Shown in pieces: positions 8,740-17,866 of a stretch of 64,000 nt of DNA. The DNA lies in NCBI RefSeq assembly GCF_008386695.1, contig NZ_VUOC01000003.1, positions 170,419 to 234,418 on the forward strand, in the 5' to 3' direction. This DNA comes from Chitinophaga agrisoli (lineage in GTDB: Bacteria; Bacteroidota; Bacteroidia; Chitinophagales; Chitinophagaceae). Under the pieces are notes generated by a model. That model had not been told where the DNA came from. It saw only the letters and a list, made by a program, of their open reading frames with translations, and did not search any database. Each line of letters opens with the position of its first letter. Position 1 is the stretch's first letter. A program made the position numbers and the translations under genes.

Positions 8740-10155
8740 ATGTCAAACAGTTTATATGACTTTGGAATGATCGGCCTCGGCGTAATGGGCAGGAACCTGT
8801 TGCTGAATATGGCCGACCATGGCTTCTCCGTTATCGGATTTGATAAGGATACTACCAAGAACAATGCGCTCGAAGCAAGCGCTACCCCTGGTACTACGGT
8901 AAAAGGCGTGCCCGAGCTGGCCACTATGGTGCAACTGTTGCAAAAGCCCCGCCGTGTAATGATGCTGGTGCCCGCCGGCAAACCGGTAGACGATGTGATA
9001 GAATCCCTGTTGCCCCTCCTGGAGCCGGGTGATGTGGTGATAGACGGCGGTAACTCCCACTACACAGATACCCTCAGAAGGGTAAAGTACCTCCGCGAAA
9101 AACAACTCCATTTTATGGGCATCGGTGTTTCCGGTGGTGAAATGGGCGCCCGCACCGGGCCGGCCATCATGCCGGGCGGCGATGTAGACGCCTATGAAAA
9201 GGTACGCCCCATGCTGGAAGCTATTGCCGCCAAAGTAAAAGGTGAGCCCTGTGTAGCCTATTTAGGTAAAGAAGGCGCCGGCCACTATGTAAAAATGGTG
9301 CATAACGGCATCGAATATGGCATTATGCAGCTTATTAGCGAAGCATACAGCCTGCTCAAAGCAGTAGGGCTGGACAACGATCAGCTGCATAAAGTGTTTG
9401 CGGACTGGAATAAAGACCAGCTGCAATCTTTCCTCGTAGAGATCACCGCGGATATCTTCCTCCAGAAAGACGATAAAACAGATAACCGCCTGGTAGATAT
9501 GATCTCCGATAAGGCTGGCTCCAAAGGTACCGGTAAATGGACCTCTCAGGATGCTATGGACCTGCCGGTTGCTATACCAGTGATCGATACCGCCGTGGCC
9601 CTGCGTACGCTCAGCGGTTATAAAGAAGAAAGGGTACAGGCCGCCGCTTTATATGAAAAGCCGGCAACCACCATCAACACACCCATAGATACCTGGATCC
9701 AGCAGGTGCATGACGCCCTGTATTTTGGCGTACTGATCAGCTATGCACAGGGTCTGGCTATGTTATACAAGGCTTCTGAAGAGCTGAAGATGGAAATACC
9801 ACTGCCGCAGGTAGTGAAAGTATGGAGAGGTGGTTGTATCATCCGCTCCGTACTGCTGGAAACATTCTTCAACGCTTACCAGCAGTCTCCTGACCTGACC
9901 AACATCCTCCTGGATAAAGAGGTGGCTGGCCTGGTACAGGGTATCGCCACCAATGCCCGCACCGTGATCGCCCAGGCGGCACAGGCAGGTATACCGGTAG
10001 CCGCTATCATGTCCGCGCTTTCTTATTTTGATGCGTACCGCACAGAAAGGATGCCTACCAACCTGGTACAGGCACAGCGCGATTATTTTGGCGCCCATAC
10101 CTACCAGCGTACAGATATCGCTGGTACTTTCCATACGGTTTGGGAACAACACTAA
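8740..10155 (+). CDS. gnd: 6-phosphogluconate dehydrogenase, decarboxylating
   Basis: Oxidises 6-phosphogluconate to ribulose 5-phosphate with release of CO2 and NADPH, the last oxidative step of the pentose phosphate pathway. The 471 residues match the long homodimeric form. Motifs in order: nucleotide-binding GLGVMGRNLLLNMADHG near the N-terminus, DGGNSHYTDT, the substrate signature GVSGGEMGARTGPAIMPGG, the catalytic KMVHNGIEYG and DKAGSKGTGKWTSQDAMD, and RGGCIIRS near the C-terminus. ATG 8740 is preferred to in-frame TTG 8734. It leads a same-strand run gnd-zwf-pgl containing all three oxidative-branch enzymes in reverse pathway order, probably co-transcribed, although large hairpins sit between the genes. 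Confidence 0.97.
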   Translation: MSNSLYDFGMIGLGVMGRNLLLNMADHGFSVIGFDKDTTKNNALEASATPGTTVKGVPELATMVQLLQKPRRVMMLVPAGKPVDDVIESLLPLLEPGDVVIDGGNSHYTDTLRRVKYLREKQLHFMGIGVSGGEMGARTGPAIMPGGDVDAYEKVRPMLEAIAAKVKGEPCVAYLGKEGAGHYVKMVHNGIEYGIMQLISEAYSLLKAVGLDNDQLHKVFADWNKDQLQSFLVEITADIFLQKDDKTDNRLVDMISDKAGSKGTGKWTSQDAMDLPVAIPVIDTAVALRTLSGYKEERVQAAALYEKPATTINTPIDTWIQQVHDALYFGVLISYAQGLAMLYKASEELKMEIPLPQVVKVWRGGCIIRSVLLETFFNAYQQSPDLTNILLDKEVAGLVQGIATNARTVIAQAAQAGIPVAAIMSALSYFDAYRTERMPTNLVQAQRDYFGAHTYQRTDIAGTFHTVWEQH

Positions 10156-10167
10156 GATAAAGCCATT

Positions 10168-10220
10168 GGCCATTAGCTTTTAGCAGCTGGCGCAATGCCT
10201 GCCTCTAAAAGCTAATGGTC
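10168..10220. repeat. Intergenic inverted repeat between gnd and zwf
   Basis: CCATTAGCTTTTAG (10170-10183) is matched by CTAAAAGCTAATGG (10205-10218); with a G-T pair and a G-C pair outside, the stem reaches 16 bp around a 21-base loop. There is no T-run. It resembles other ATTAGC-rich palindromes in this window (30362-30376, 56219-56353) and may slow or partly terminate transcription. Confidence 0.75.
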
Positions 10221-10251
10221 AAGTGCTAAAAGCAATTATAAACACAATTTT

Positions 10252-11754
10252 ATGCAAGACCATAAACGTCCGCCAGCCTCCGTGCTGTTTATCTTTGGTG
10301 GCAGCGGAGACCTGAATTACCGGAAACTATCACCCGCATTATATAATCTTTTCCTGGACGATTGGATGCCGGAGCAATTTGCGATCGTAGGCATCGGGCG
10401 CAGCCCATATACCAACGAGGCATACAGTGAACACCTGCTGGACGGTATCAAGAAGTTCTCCCGCCGTAAAGGGGAGCAGAATGGCCACTGGACAGACTTT
10501 TCCCAGCACGTAAGCTTCCTGCAGATGGATGCAGAGAATGTGGACTCCTACGAGGCCATCGCGGATATCGTGAAAGGCAGGGAGCAGGAGTGGGGCAAGC
10601 ACCCCAACGTGATCTTCTACCTGGCCGTAGCGCCGCAGCTGGTGCCCGCTATTGCCACCAAACTGGGAAAACTGAACCTGTGCAGCGATACGCACAGCAC
10701 CCGCATTGTGATAGAAAAACCCTTTGGTCATGACCTGCAAAGCGCGCATGAGCTCAATGCGCTGCTGGGCCGCATGTTCTCCGAAGAGCAGATCTTCCGT
10801 ATTGATCACTACCTGGGTAAAGAAACCGTACAGAACCTGCTGGCATTGCGTTTTGCCAATGCCCTGTTTGAACCGGTATGGAACCGCAACTTCATTGAAT
10901 ATATACAGATCACCGCTGCGGAAAGCGTAGGCCTGGAAGGCCGCGGTGGCTACTATGAGCGCTCCGGCGCCCTCAGGGATATGGTGCAGAACCACATCCT
11001 GCAGTTATTATGTATGGTGGCCATGGAAGCGCCTGTATCTTTCGACGCTAACGAGATCCGTAATAAAAAGGTGGATGTACTCAACGCCATCCGTCCCATC
11101 AGCCGTGATAAAGTACACGATTACGCAGTGCGTGGTCAGTACGCCGGCGGTTGGAAAAAAGGAGAGCGCGTACTGGGCTACCGTGAAGAAAAAGGCGTTA
11201 CGCCCGGCTCCAACACGGAAACCTATGCTGCCGTAAAATTCTATATCGATAACTGGCGCTGGCAGGGTGTGCCCATCTATGTGCGCACCGGCAAGTTCCT
11301 GAACCAGAAGACCACGCAGATCAACCTGCAGTTCCGCCAGGCCCCGCACTATGCATTCCCCTCTGAGTCTGCAGAAACCTGGAGGCCTAACCGTATGACC
11401 ATCAGCATACAGCCGGAAATGGATATCCGCATCCGCTTCCAGGCCAAACGCCCTGGCCAGACAATGACGCTGGATCCGGTAGAGATGGTGTTCAACTACG
11501 ATACCGCTTATGGCGAGCACGCGCCGGAAGCATACGAGACCCTGCTGCTGGATGTAATGGAAGGAGATGCTACCCTCTTCATGCGCGCAGACCAGGTAGA
11601 AGCTGCCTGGAAAGTGATCATGCCCATACTGGAAGCATGGGAGAACCGCGTACCGCAGGACTTCCCCAACTATGCGCCGGACTCCTGGGGACCAAATGAT
11701 GCGGATGCGCTGATAGCACAGGATGGCCACAGCTGGATCAACTTATCTAAATAA
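10252..11754 (+). CDS. zwf: Glucose-6-phosphate 1-dehydrogenase
   Basis: Oxidises glucose 6-phosphate to 6-phosphogluconolactone with NADP, the entry step of the oxidative pentose phosphate pathway. The 500-residue protein has the coenzyme fingerprint FGGSGDLNYRKLSPALYNL from about residue 15, the active-site signature RIDHYLGKE at residues 183-191 with the catalytic His, VIEKPFGHD just before it, and the C-terminal YETLLLDVMEGDATLFMRAD. The fingerprint reads GGSGDL where most homologues have GASGDL. It lies between gnd and pgl on the same strand. Confidence 0.97.
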   Translation: MQDHKRPPASVLFIFGGSGDLNYRKLSPALYNLFLDDWMPEQFAIVGIGRSPYTNEAYSEHLLDGIKKFSRRKGEQNGHWTDFSQHVSFLQMDAENVDSYEAIADIVKGREQEWGKHPNVIFYLAVAPQLVPAIATKLGKLNLCSDTHSTRIVIEKPFGHDLQSAHELNALLGRMFSEEQIFRIDHYLGKETVQNLLALRFANALFEPVWNRNFIEYIQITAAESVGLEGRGGYYERSGALRDMVQNHILQLLCMVAMEAPVSFDANEIRNKKVDVLNAIRPISRDKVHDYAVRGQYAGGWKKGERVLGYREEKGVTPGSNTETYAAVKFYIDNWRWQGVPIYVRTGKFLNQKTTQINLQFRQAPHYAFPSESAETWRPNRMTISIQPEMDIRIRFQAKRPGQTMTLDPVEMVFNYDTAYGEHAPEAYETLLLDVMEGDATLFMRADQVEAAWKVIMPILEAWENRVPQDFPNYAPDSWGPNDADALIAQDGHSWINLSK

Positions 11755-11761
11755 TATGATA

Positions 11762-11810
11762 ATGTGCGAATACGCTGATGTGTAACACGCACATCAGCGT
11801 ATTCGCACAT
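11762..11810. repeat. 21-bp perfect hairpin between zwf and pgl
   Basis: The arms 11762-11782 and 11790-11810 are exact reverse complements of 21 bases around a 7-base loop (TAACACG). There is no T-run, so it is not a standard intrinsic terminator. It fills most of the 69-base zwf-pgl gap and could set RNA stability or the ratio of the two products. Confidence 0.85.
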
Positions 11811-11823
11811 CAAATAATTAACT

Positions 11824-12546
11824 ATGGAGCTTCATATCGCCAAAGATCCGCAACAACTCAGTGAGAACCTGGCCGCCTGGATCAGCAATTATATACAGGA
11901 AGTATTGCAGGATCAGGAGCGCTTTACCTTTGTGCTCTCCGGCGGCAATACGCCTAAACAGCTGTATCAGTTGCTGGCTAAGGAACCTTACCGGCAAATG
12001 ATCCCCTGGGAAAAGATCCATTTCTTCTGGGGTGATGAAAGGGCCGTGCCTTTTGAGGATGACCGCAATAATGCAAAAATGGCGTACGAGACCCTGCTCA
12101 CGCCCCTGGGTATACCGGAAGAGAATATCCATGTAATGCGTACTGATATTTTACCGGAAGATGCGGCTGCTGAATATGAGGCGTTGCTGAAAGAATATTT
12201 CAACAACAGCGAGGTAACTTTTGACCTGGTGCTGCTGGGTATGGGGGATGATGGGCATACCCTGTCACTGTTCCCCGGCCTGCCAATTGTACTGGAGCAG
12301 AAAGCCTGGGCTAAAGCCTTTTTCCTTAGTGCACAGCATATGTACCGTATTACCCTCACCGCCCCGGTAGTGAACCGTGCGGCCTGCGTGGTATTTATGG
12401 CTACAGGCGCTGGAAAGGCTATTACGCTTAAGAATGTGATCGAAGGTACCTTCAATGCAGAGCAATTCCCTTCCCAGCTGATACGTCCGCAGGATGGCGA
12501 ACTGCATTGGTTTGTGGACGAAGCTGCCGCCGGCGCGCTGGAATAA
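11824..12546 (+). CDS. pgl: 6-phosphogluconolactonase
   Basis: Hydrolyses 6-phosphogluconolactone to 6-phosphogluconate, the step between Zwf and Gnd. The 240-residue length and the motifs VLSGGNTPKQLYQLLA, KIHFFWGDERAVPFEDDRNN and LLGMGDDGHTLSLFPG are those of the SOL/DevB type, related to glucosamine-6-phosphate isomerases, not of the beta-propeller type. The gene follows zwf after a strong hairpin and ends just before an intrinsic terminator, so it closes the transcription unit. Confidence 0.96.
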   Translation: MELHIAKDPQQLSENLAAWISNYIQEVLQDQERFTFVLSGGNTPKQLYQLLAKEPYRQMIPWEKIHFFWGDERAVPFEDDRNNAKMAYETLLTPLGIPEENIHVMRTDILPEDAAAEYEALLKEYFNNSEVTFDLVLLGMGDDGHTLSLFPGLPIVLEQKAWAKAFFLSAQHMYRITLTAPVVNRAACVVFMATGAGKAITLKNVIEGTFNAEQFPSQLIRPQDGELHWFVDEAAAGALE

Positions 12547-12574
12547 GCACTTTTTAAAGAACGTATAATAAAGG

Positions 12575-12605
12575 TCCCGGTAGCTGCCCGCTGCCGGGAT
12601 TTTTT
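12575..12605 (+). terminator. Intrinsic terminator after pgl
   Basis: TCCCGGTAGC (12575-12584) pairs with GCTGCCGGGA (12590-12599), one G-T pair, 5-base loop, followed directly by six T. It ends the gnd-zwf-pgl unit. Confidence 0.93.
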
Positions 12606-12739
12606 ATGGTAATACTTCCGCCGCTCCAAACAGCCTTCCCTTAAACAATGGATAGCATCCCCCTCCAAACGGCTGCCGCTTTCCTTTGGCAGTAGCGGGA
12701 ATATTTACTATTTTACTGTTGGCTTCAACTACGCTTGTC

Positions 12740-14194
12740 ATGAAAAGAATCACGCTTGTATGTTTCCTGGTATTATTTACACTGCCATCATTATTTGCCC
12801 AGCAATACGAGCCCAACTGGGCCTCGCTGAACACCCGTGAGATACCGGCCTGGTTCCATCAGTCTAAATTCGGCATCTTCATACATTGGGGCGTATACGC
12901 CGTGCCCTCCTATGCAGTCGTAAGCCCGGGTGGTTACTCAGAATGGTACTGGTATAACCTCATGACGCCCGGCGCACAAACGCACCCGCAGGTACAGGCC
13001 TTCCACGATAAGAACTTTGGCAAGGATTTCCCCTATGCGAAATTTGAGCCGCAGTTCACGGCCGCCCTGTTTGATCCGGCACAATGGGCAGATATCTTCC
13101 GCCGTTCCGGCGCAAAATATGTGGTCCTCACTTCCAAACACCATGAAGGTTATTGCCTGTGGAACAGTCCCTGGGCAGATAAGGCCTGGGGCCGTCCCTG
13201 GAATGCGGTAACAGGCACACCCAAACGCGACCTGCTGGGCGACCTTACCAATGCCGTGCGGAATGCCGGCCTGCGTATGGGCTACTATTATTCCTTGTAC
13301 GAATGGTTTAATCCCTTATGGTTGTCCAATAAACAACAATATATCAAAGAAGTGATGGAGCCGGAGTTCAAAGACCTGGTGACCCGCTATAAACCTGCTG
13401 TTATCTTCTCTGATGGCGAATGGGAGCTATCAGATACCGCCTGGAACTCCCCGGCTTTACTGGCCTGGCTCTATAACCAATCACCCGTAAAGGGAGATGT
13501 AGTGGTGAACGACCGCTGGGGCAGCAATACCCGCGGCCATAACGCCGCCAGCACCTATCTTACCTCAGAATACGGCAGCGGCATGGCCCCGGATGTAGTA
13601 TGGGAAGAGAGCAGGGGCATTGGCCAATCATATGGCTACAACCGTATGGAGAATGTAAACGACTATAAAAGCAGTCATGACCTGCTGCTGGCATTGGTGG
13701 ATATAGTATCCCGCGGCGGTAACCTCCTGCTGGATATAGGCCCCACAGCAGATGGGCGCATTCCCGTTATCATGCAGCAACGCCTGGTAGATATGGGAGA
13801 TTGGCTTAAAGTGAACGGAGAGGCCATCTACGAAACGAGCGCCTGGCAGCGCACCCGCCAGTGGAGCACCGGTAAGCAGCCTACAGTTAAACAGGCCGCA
13901 TTTATGGCAGATTATGACGTTGTTAAAATGGTACAGCCTTCAAAAGAGCATGCCAATATCGAGATGTTCTTTACCAAAAAGGATAACAATCTGTATTGTA
14001 TAGTGCCAGCTTATCATTCACAACTGATCATAAAGGATTATACGGCCCCCGCAGGGGCAAAGGTGGTGCTGCTGGGCAGTAAAGCCAATATTCGCCTCAA
14101 ACAGCAGGGAAAAGATTGCCTGCTCGATCTCTCCGCCCTGCATCCCGGCGATATCAGCCATCCGCTATTTGTTATAAAAATCACCGCATCATGA
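12740..14194 (+). CDS. GH29 alpha-L-fucosidase, secreted
   Basis: Removes terminal alpha-L-fucose from glycans, probably in the periplasm. ATG 12740 gives a clear signal peptide (MKRITLVCFLVLFTLPSLFAQ); the in-frame start 54 bases upstream would bury it. The 484-residue protein has the GH29 features FGIFIHWGVYAVPSY, VVLTSKHHEGYCLW and VIFSDGEW, in which Asp at about 225 is the expected nucleophile. Its stop codon overlaps the next start (ATGA at 14191-14194), so the two products are probably translationally coupled. A second GH29 lies at 25973; the two are clearly different in sequence. Confidence 0.93.
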   Translation: MKRITLVCFLVLFTLPSLFAQQYEPNWASLNTREIPAWFHQSKFGIFIHWGVYAVPSYAVVSPGGYSEWYWYNLMTPGAQTHPQVQAFHDKNFGKDFPYAKFEPQFTAALFDPAQWADIFRRSGAKYVVLTSKHHEGYCLWNSPWADKAWGRPWNAVTGTPKRDLLGDLTNAVRNAGLRMGYYYSLYEWFNPLWLSNKQQYIKEVMEPEFKDLVTRYKPAVIFSDGEWELSDTAWNSPALLAWLYNQSPVKGDVVVNDRWGSNTRGHNAASTYLTSEYGSGMAPDVVWEESRGIGQSYGYNRMENVNDYKSSHDLLLALVDIVSRGGNLLLDIGPTADGRIPVIMQQRLVDMGDWLKVNGEAIYETSAWQRTRQWSTGKQPTVKQAAFMADYDVVKMVQPSKEHANIEMFFTKKDNNLYCIVPAYHSQLIIKDYTAPAGAKVVLLGSKANIRLKQQGKDCLLDLSALHPGDISHPLFVIKITAS

Positions 14195-14928
14195 TCTTTG
14201 ACGCGCACTTCCATATTATCGATCCCCATTTCCCGTTAGAACGTAATCAGGGTTACCTGCCGCCTTATTTTACGGTAGCGGATTACCTGCAGCGGGTAAA
14301 GGACCTGCACATAACAGCCGGCGCCGTGGTGTCTGGTTCTTTCCAGGCCTTTGACCAGCAATGCCTCACGGCCGCTCTAAAGGAGCTGGGCGCAGGTTTT
14401 GTAGGGGTTACACAGGTGCCGGACTATGTAACGGATAAAGATATACGTCATTTACACCATGCCGGTGTAAGGGCAGTGCGCTTTAATGTGCAGCGGGGCG
14501 GTTCTGCTGGTATAGAGCACCTGGAACCGCTATCCATGCGGGTGTATGACCTGTGCGGCTGGCATACGGAACTATACATTAACTCAGTAGAGCTCAAGGA
14601 TAGGATGGCCGTATTAAAACGCCTGCCCCGCGTAAGTATAGATCACCTGGGCCTTGAAAAAGAAGGCGTGCCTTACCTGCTGGAGCTCGTAGCTTATGGC
14701 GCTAAGGTGAAGGCCTCAGGTTTTAGCCGCTGTAATTTTGATGTAAAAGAAGTCATGCAGCAGATCGTAGATATTGATGCCAGCGCATTGATGTTTGGCA
14801 GCGATCTGCCCTCCACCCGTGCCCCACGGCCTTTTGAGGATGAAGATGTACAGCTGATCAAAGACCATTTTCACCCGGATATCGCCAACCGCATCCTGTA
14901 TAAGAATGCTAAATCCTTCTATCAATAA
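14191..14928 (+). CDS. Metal-dependent amidohydrolase, possible sugar lactonase
   Basis: A TIM-barrel hydrolase of 245 residues of the amidohydrolase-2/COG3618 type, which includes L-fuconolactonases. Visible metal and catalytic motifs: FDAHFHIIDP at the N-terminus (HxH), SIDHLG in the middle (His) and MFGSDLP near the C-terminus (Asp). ATG 14191 overlaps the fucosidase stop by four bases; an in-frame start 75 bases upstream would lie wholly inside the fucosidase gene. Coupling to a fucosidase makes L-fucono-1,5-lactone an attractive substrate, but a fucose dehydrogenase is not present here, so this is inference. It has no signal peptide and is cytoplasmic. Confidence 0.8.
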   Translation: MIFDAHFHIIDPHFPLERNQGYLPPYFTVADYLQRVKDLHITAGAVVSGSFQAFDQQCLTAALKELGAGFVGVTQVPDYVTDKDIRHLHHAGVRAVRFNVQRGGSAGIEHLEPLSMRVYDLCGWHTELYINSVELKDRMAVLKRLPRVSIDHLGLEKEGVPYLLELVAYGAKVKASGFSRCNFDVKEVMQQIVDIDASALMFGSDLPSTRAPRPFEDEDVQLIKDHFHPDIANRILYKNAKSFYQ

Positions 14929-16512
14929 CTAATTCCACCTGTCTTCATGCACATTATCCAGCTCCTTCCGCATCTGCTCCATCAATTGCCCATCCAGGTA
15001 TAAACCCGCCGGTACACTGGGATAGATCTCTTCAAAAGTACGTACCTGGTTCATGAATACCCGCCGGAAAATATGCGCCCGGGTGATCTCGTGCGGACTG
15101 CTTAAACCTGCGGCCGCGGTCAGTTCCATAGCGCTTTCTATCGTATCGCGGTGATAGTTGGCTACACGGTGTTTTTTATCATTGATATCCAGGCCGCCCA
15201 TCAGCCATTTATCCTGTGTAGCTACACCGGTGGGGCATTTATTGGTATTACACTGCAATGCCTGTATACAGCCAATGGCCATCATCATGGCACGGGCGCT
15301 GTTGCAGGCATCCGCCCCCAGGGCCATTGCACGCAGTACATGATAGCCGGTAAGTATCTTGCCGGAAGCAATAAGTTTTACCTTATGCCGTATATTAAAA
15401 CCAGTAAGGGTATCCTGCACAAAGGCCAGGGCGTCCATCAAAGGCATGCCTACAGAATTGGAGAATTCCGGGGGCGCCGCGCCAGTACCGCCTTCGCCGC
15501 CATCAATAGTAATAAAATCAGGATAGCAGTTTGTGGCGATCATTGCCTTACAGATGGCATAGAACTCCCTGGGCTGACCAATACATAATTTAAAGCCCAC
15601 CGGCTTCCCCTTGCTCAGGCTGCGTAAACGCGCCACGAACTGCATCATTTCCTTAGGCGTATTAAAAGCAGTATGATAAGGTGGGGAAAATACCGTAGTG
15701 TAAGGTTTCACATGGCGGATGGCCGCTATCTCCGGCGTGTTCTTGGCCGCCGGTAATATACCGCCATGGCCCGGTTTTGCACCCTGAGATAGTTTCAGCT
15801 CTATCATCTTGATCTGTGGCAGCGCGCTCTTTTCTGCAAACAACGCATCATCAAAATTGCCCTCATCATTCCGGCAGCCAAAATAACCGGTGCCTATCTG
15901 CCAGATGATATCGCCGCCCTGGTTCAGGTGATGTTCGCTGATACCGCCTTCGCCCGTATTATGGGCAAACTTGCCCAGGAAAGCCCCGCCATTCAGCGCC
16001 TCCACAGCATTGGCGCTAAGGGAGCCATAACTCATGGCAGATACATTAAGGATGCTGGCAGCATACGGCTGACCGCATTCTGTACTGCCTATCATCACAC
16101 GTGGATCATGATCCATTGTTTTAAAATCTTTAGGTTGAATGGAATGCGCCATCCATTCATATCCCTCCGCATATACGTTAAACTGGGTGCCAAAAGGCTG
16201 CGTATCCAGCTCGCGTTTGGCGCGCTGGTAGATAGTGGAGCGGTCTATCCTGTTGATGGGCGCACCGTCTGTATCGCTTTCCACAAAGTATTGGTACACC
16301 TTGGGGCGCAGGTCCTCCATCCAGTAACGCATACGGCCTACTACCGGGTAATTGCGCATAATGGCGTGTTTGGTTTGTAGCATATCCACAATACCCATAA
16401 CAATTAGGGGGACCGCCAGTACTAACAGCCACAATACCCAGTTTAAAAAATACCCCGCTACGCCTATCAGCAGCAGGCTTACTGCAGACAGGATCAGAAA
16501 TCGTTTAGCCAT
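14929..16512 (-). CDS. FMN-binding glutamate synthase family protein, membrane-anchored
   Basis: 527 residues. Two hydrophobic helices at about residues 4-45 are followed by the FMN-binding TIM barrel of the glutamate synthase large subunit: TECGQPYAASILNVSAMSYG, LSQGAKPGHGGILP, FITIDGGEGGTGAAPPEF and CNTNKCPTGVATQ, with the Cys-rich segment that may carry an iron-sulfur cluster. The amidotransferase domain and GltD partner of classical GltBD are absent, so its donor and product are uncertain; homologues are annotated only as glutamate-synthase-like. The stop abuts that of the convergent amidohydrolase with no gap. Confidence 0.88.
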   Translation of the reverse strand: MAKRFLILSAVSLLLIGVAGYFLNWVLWLLVLAVPLIVMGIVDMLQTKHAIMRNYPVVGRMRYWMEDLRPKVYQYFVESDTDGAPINRIDRSTIYQRAKRELDTQPFGTQFNVYAEGYEWMAHSIQPKDFKTMDHDPRVMIGSTECGQPYAASILNVSAMSYGSLSANAVEALNGGAFLGKFAHNTGEGGISEHHLNQGGDIIWQIGTGYFGCRNDEGNFDDALFAEKSALPQIKMIELKLSQGAKPGHGGILPAAKNTPEIAAIRHVKPYTTVFSPPYHTAFNTPKEMMQFVARLRSLSKGKPVGFKLCIGQPREFYAICKAMIATNCYPDFITIDGGEGGTGAAPPEFSNSVGMPLMDALAFVQDTLTGFNIRHKVKLIASGKILTGYHVLRAMALGADACNSARAMMMAIGCIQALQCNTNKCPTGVATQDKWLMGGLDINDKKHRVANYHRDTIESAMELTAAAGLSSPHEITRAHIFRRVFMNQVRTFEEIYPSVPAGLYLDGQLMEQMRKELDNVHEDRWN

Positions 16513-16573
16513 AATTACTTCCTTATTTAAACAGGAGGAAAGTTAGAGAATAATTAATAATAATGTATCAACC

Positions 16574-17866
16574 TCAGTTATCCAGGCTGCGTAGCTTGTC
16601 CTGGATCAGTTGTCTTTCTGCCTGTGAGGGGGTGAGGGTATGGGCCTGCATAAGGTATTTCCGGGCATGCAGGCTATCGCTGGCCTGCAGGTATAGATCG
16701 CCTAATACGGCGCTGTAGATATAATGGGTGGCTAACAGCTTTTCGATATCCGGTAGCTGCAGAATGTCCCGGATGGCGGCAGTGGTTTCTCCCAGTTGGG
16801 CGCGCACAATGGCCCGGTTTAGCCATACCACAGGCATCGGTTTCCGCTCCAGCAGCAGGTTATACAACAGCAGCATACGCTCCCAGTTGGTATCCGCAAA
16901 AGCCGGGGCCAGGCAATGTTCCGCAGCTATGGCGGACTCTATATGATATACGGTGATCTGTTCCCCGTTGGAGGATTGGCTCAGGTAATGATACCCCATG
17001 TTGATCAGGTCCTTATTCCAGGCGCTGCGGTCCTGGTGCTGCAACAGCACAATAGCATTGTTATTATCAATACGGCTGTCAAACCGGGAGGCCTGTAAAC
17101 ACATTAAAGACAGCAATGCATACGTAGCCGGCTGTTTACCTACCTTATGCTCTGACAGTAGTAAACAAAGCCGCATGGCCTCCATACAAAGGTCGCGGCG
17201 TATCAGCTCATCCGTTTTCAGGGAATTATACCCTTCATTAAACAACAGGTATAACACGGTATACACCGTTTCCAGGCGGGGGATCAATTCCTGTCCGCTG
17301 GGTATCTCCAGCTGAATGGTATGGTCTTTCAGGAACTGTTTGGCGCGGTACAGGCGTTTCTGTATCACGGCCTCATTGGTAACCAGCGCCCGGGCAATTT
17401 CTGCGGGGCCAAAACCGGAAACCGTCTTAAGGGTCAGGGCTACCTGGTCTTCTTCCTTCAGGGAAGGATGGCAACAGGCAAAGATCATCCGCAGCTGACT
17501 GTCCGTGATCTCCGTATCCAGGAACAGCTGCCGCACCGTGCTTTCCGTGGTATGCTGCAGATGATAGGCCAGCTCGCCGGAAAGATCCTGAAAATGCTGT
17601 TGCCGGCGGATGATGTCCAGCGCCTTGTTCCGGGCTACCGTCATTAACCAGGCCGCCGGGTTATCTGGTATCTTGTGGAAGCTCCAGCTCTGTACCGCCT
17701 TCAAAAATGCTTCCTGTACCACATCCTCCGCCAGGCTAAGATTATGCATCCCAAAAATGCGGGTTAATACAGCGATCATCTTTCCCGACTCATGCCGGAA
17801 AAGATGATCAACGATCTGCTGCGGAGAGGAGGGGGCCGATGCCATAACGGTTGGGTTACATCCCAT
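16574..17866 (-). CDS. ECF sigma factor of the ECF42 type with C-terminal TPR-like extension
   Basis: 430 residues, more than twice the size of a typical ECF sigma. The N-terminus holds region 2 (LAEDVVQEAFLKAVQSWSF, PAAWLMTVARNKALDIIRR) and region 4 (LTLKTVSGFGPAEIARALV). The long C-terminal half has helical repeats (YHYLSQSSNG, LNRAIVRAQLGETTAAIRDI) like the regulatory extension of ECF42 factors, which are typically linked to YCII/DGPF genes instead of an anti-sigma. Exactly such a gene is directly upstream, overlapping the start by 11 bases. ATG 17866 was chosen; ATG 17845 is an alternative that removes the overlap. Confidence 0.9.
   Translation of the reverse strand: MGCNPTVMASAPSSPQQIVDHLFRHESGKMIAVLTRIFGMHNLSLAEDVVQEAFLKAVQSWSFHKIPDNPAAWLMTVARNKALDIIRRQQHFQDLSGELAYHLQHTTESTVRQLFLDTEITDSQLRMIFACCHPSLKEEDQVALTLKTVSGFGPAEIARALVTNEAVIQKRLYRAKQFLKDHTIQLEIPSGQELIPRLETVYTVLYLLFNEGYNSLKTDELIRRDLCMEAMRLCLLLSEHKVGKQPATYALLSLMCLQASRFDSRIDNNNAIVLLQHQDRSAWNKDLINMGYHYLSQSSNGEQITVYHIESAIAAEHCLAPAFADTNWERMLLLYNLLLERKPMPVVWLNRAIVRAQLGETTAAIRDILQLPDIEKLLATHYIYSAVLGDLYLQASDSLHARKYLMQAHTLTPSQAERQLIQDKLRSLDN

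Noticed and set aside
11008-11730. 240-codon minus-strand ORF opposite zwf
   Set aside because: Shadow of the strongly conserved zwf gene; no motif or ribosome site supports it.
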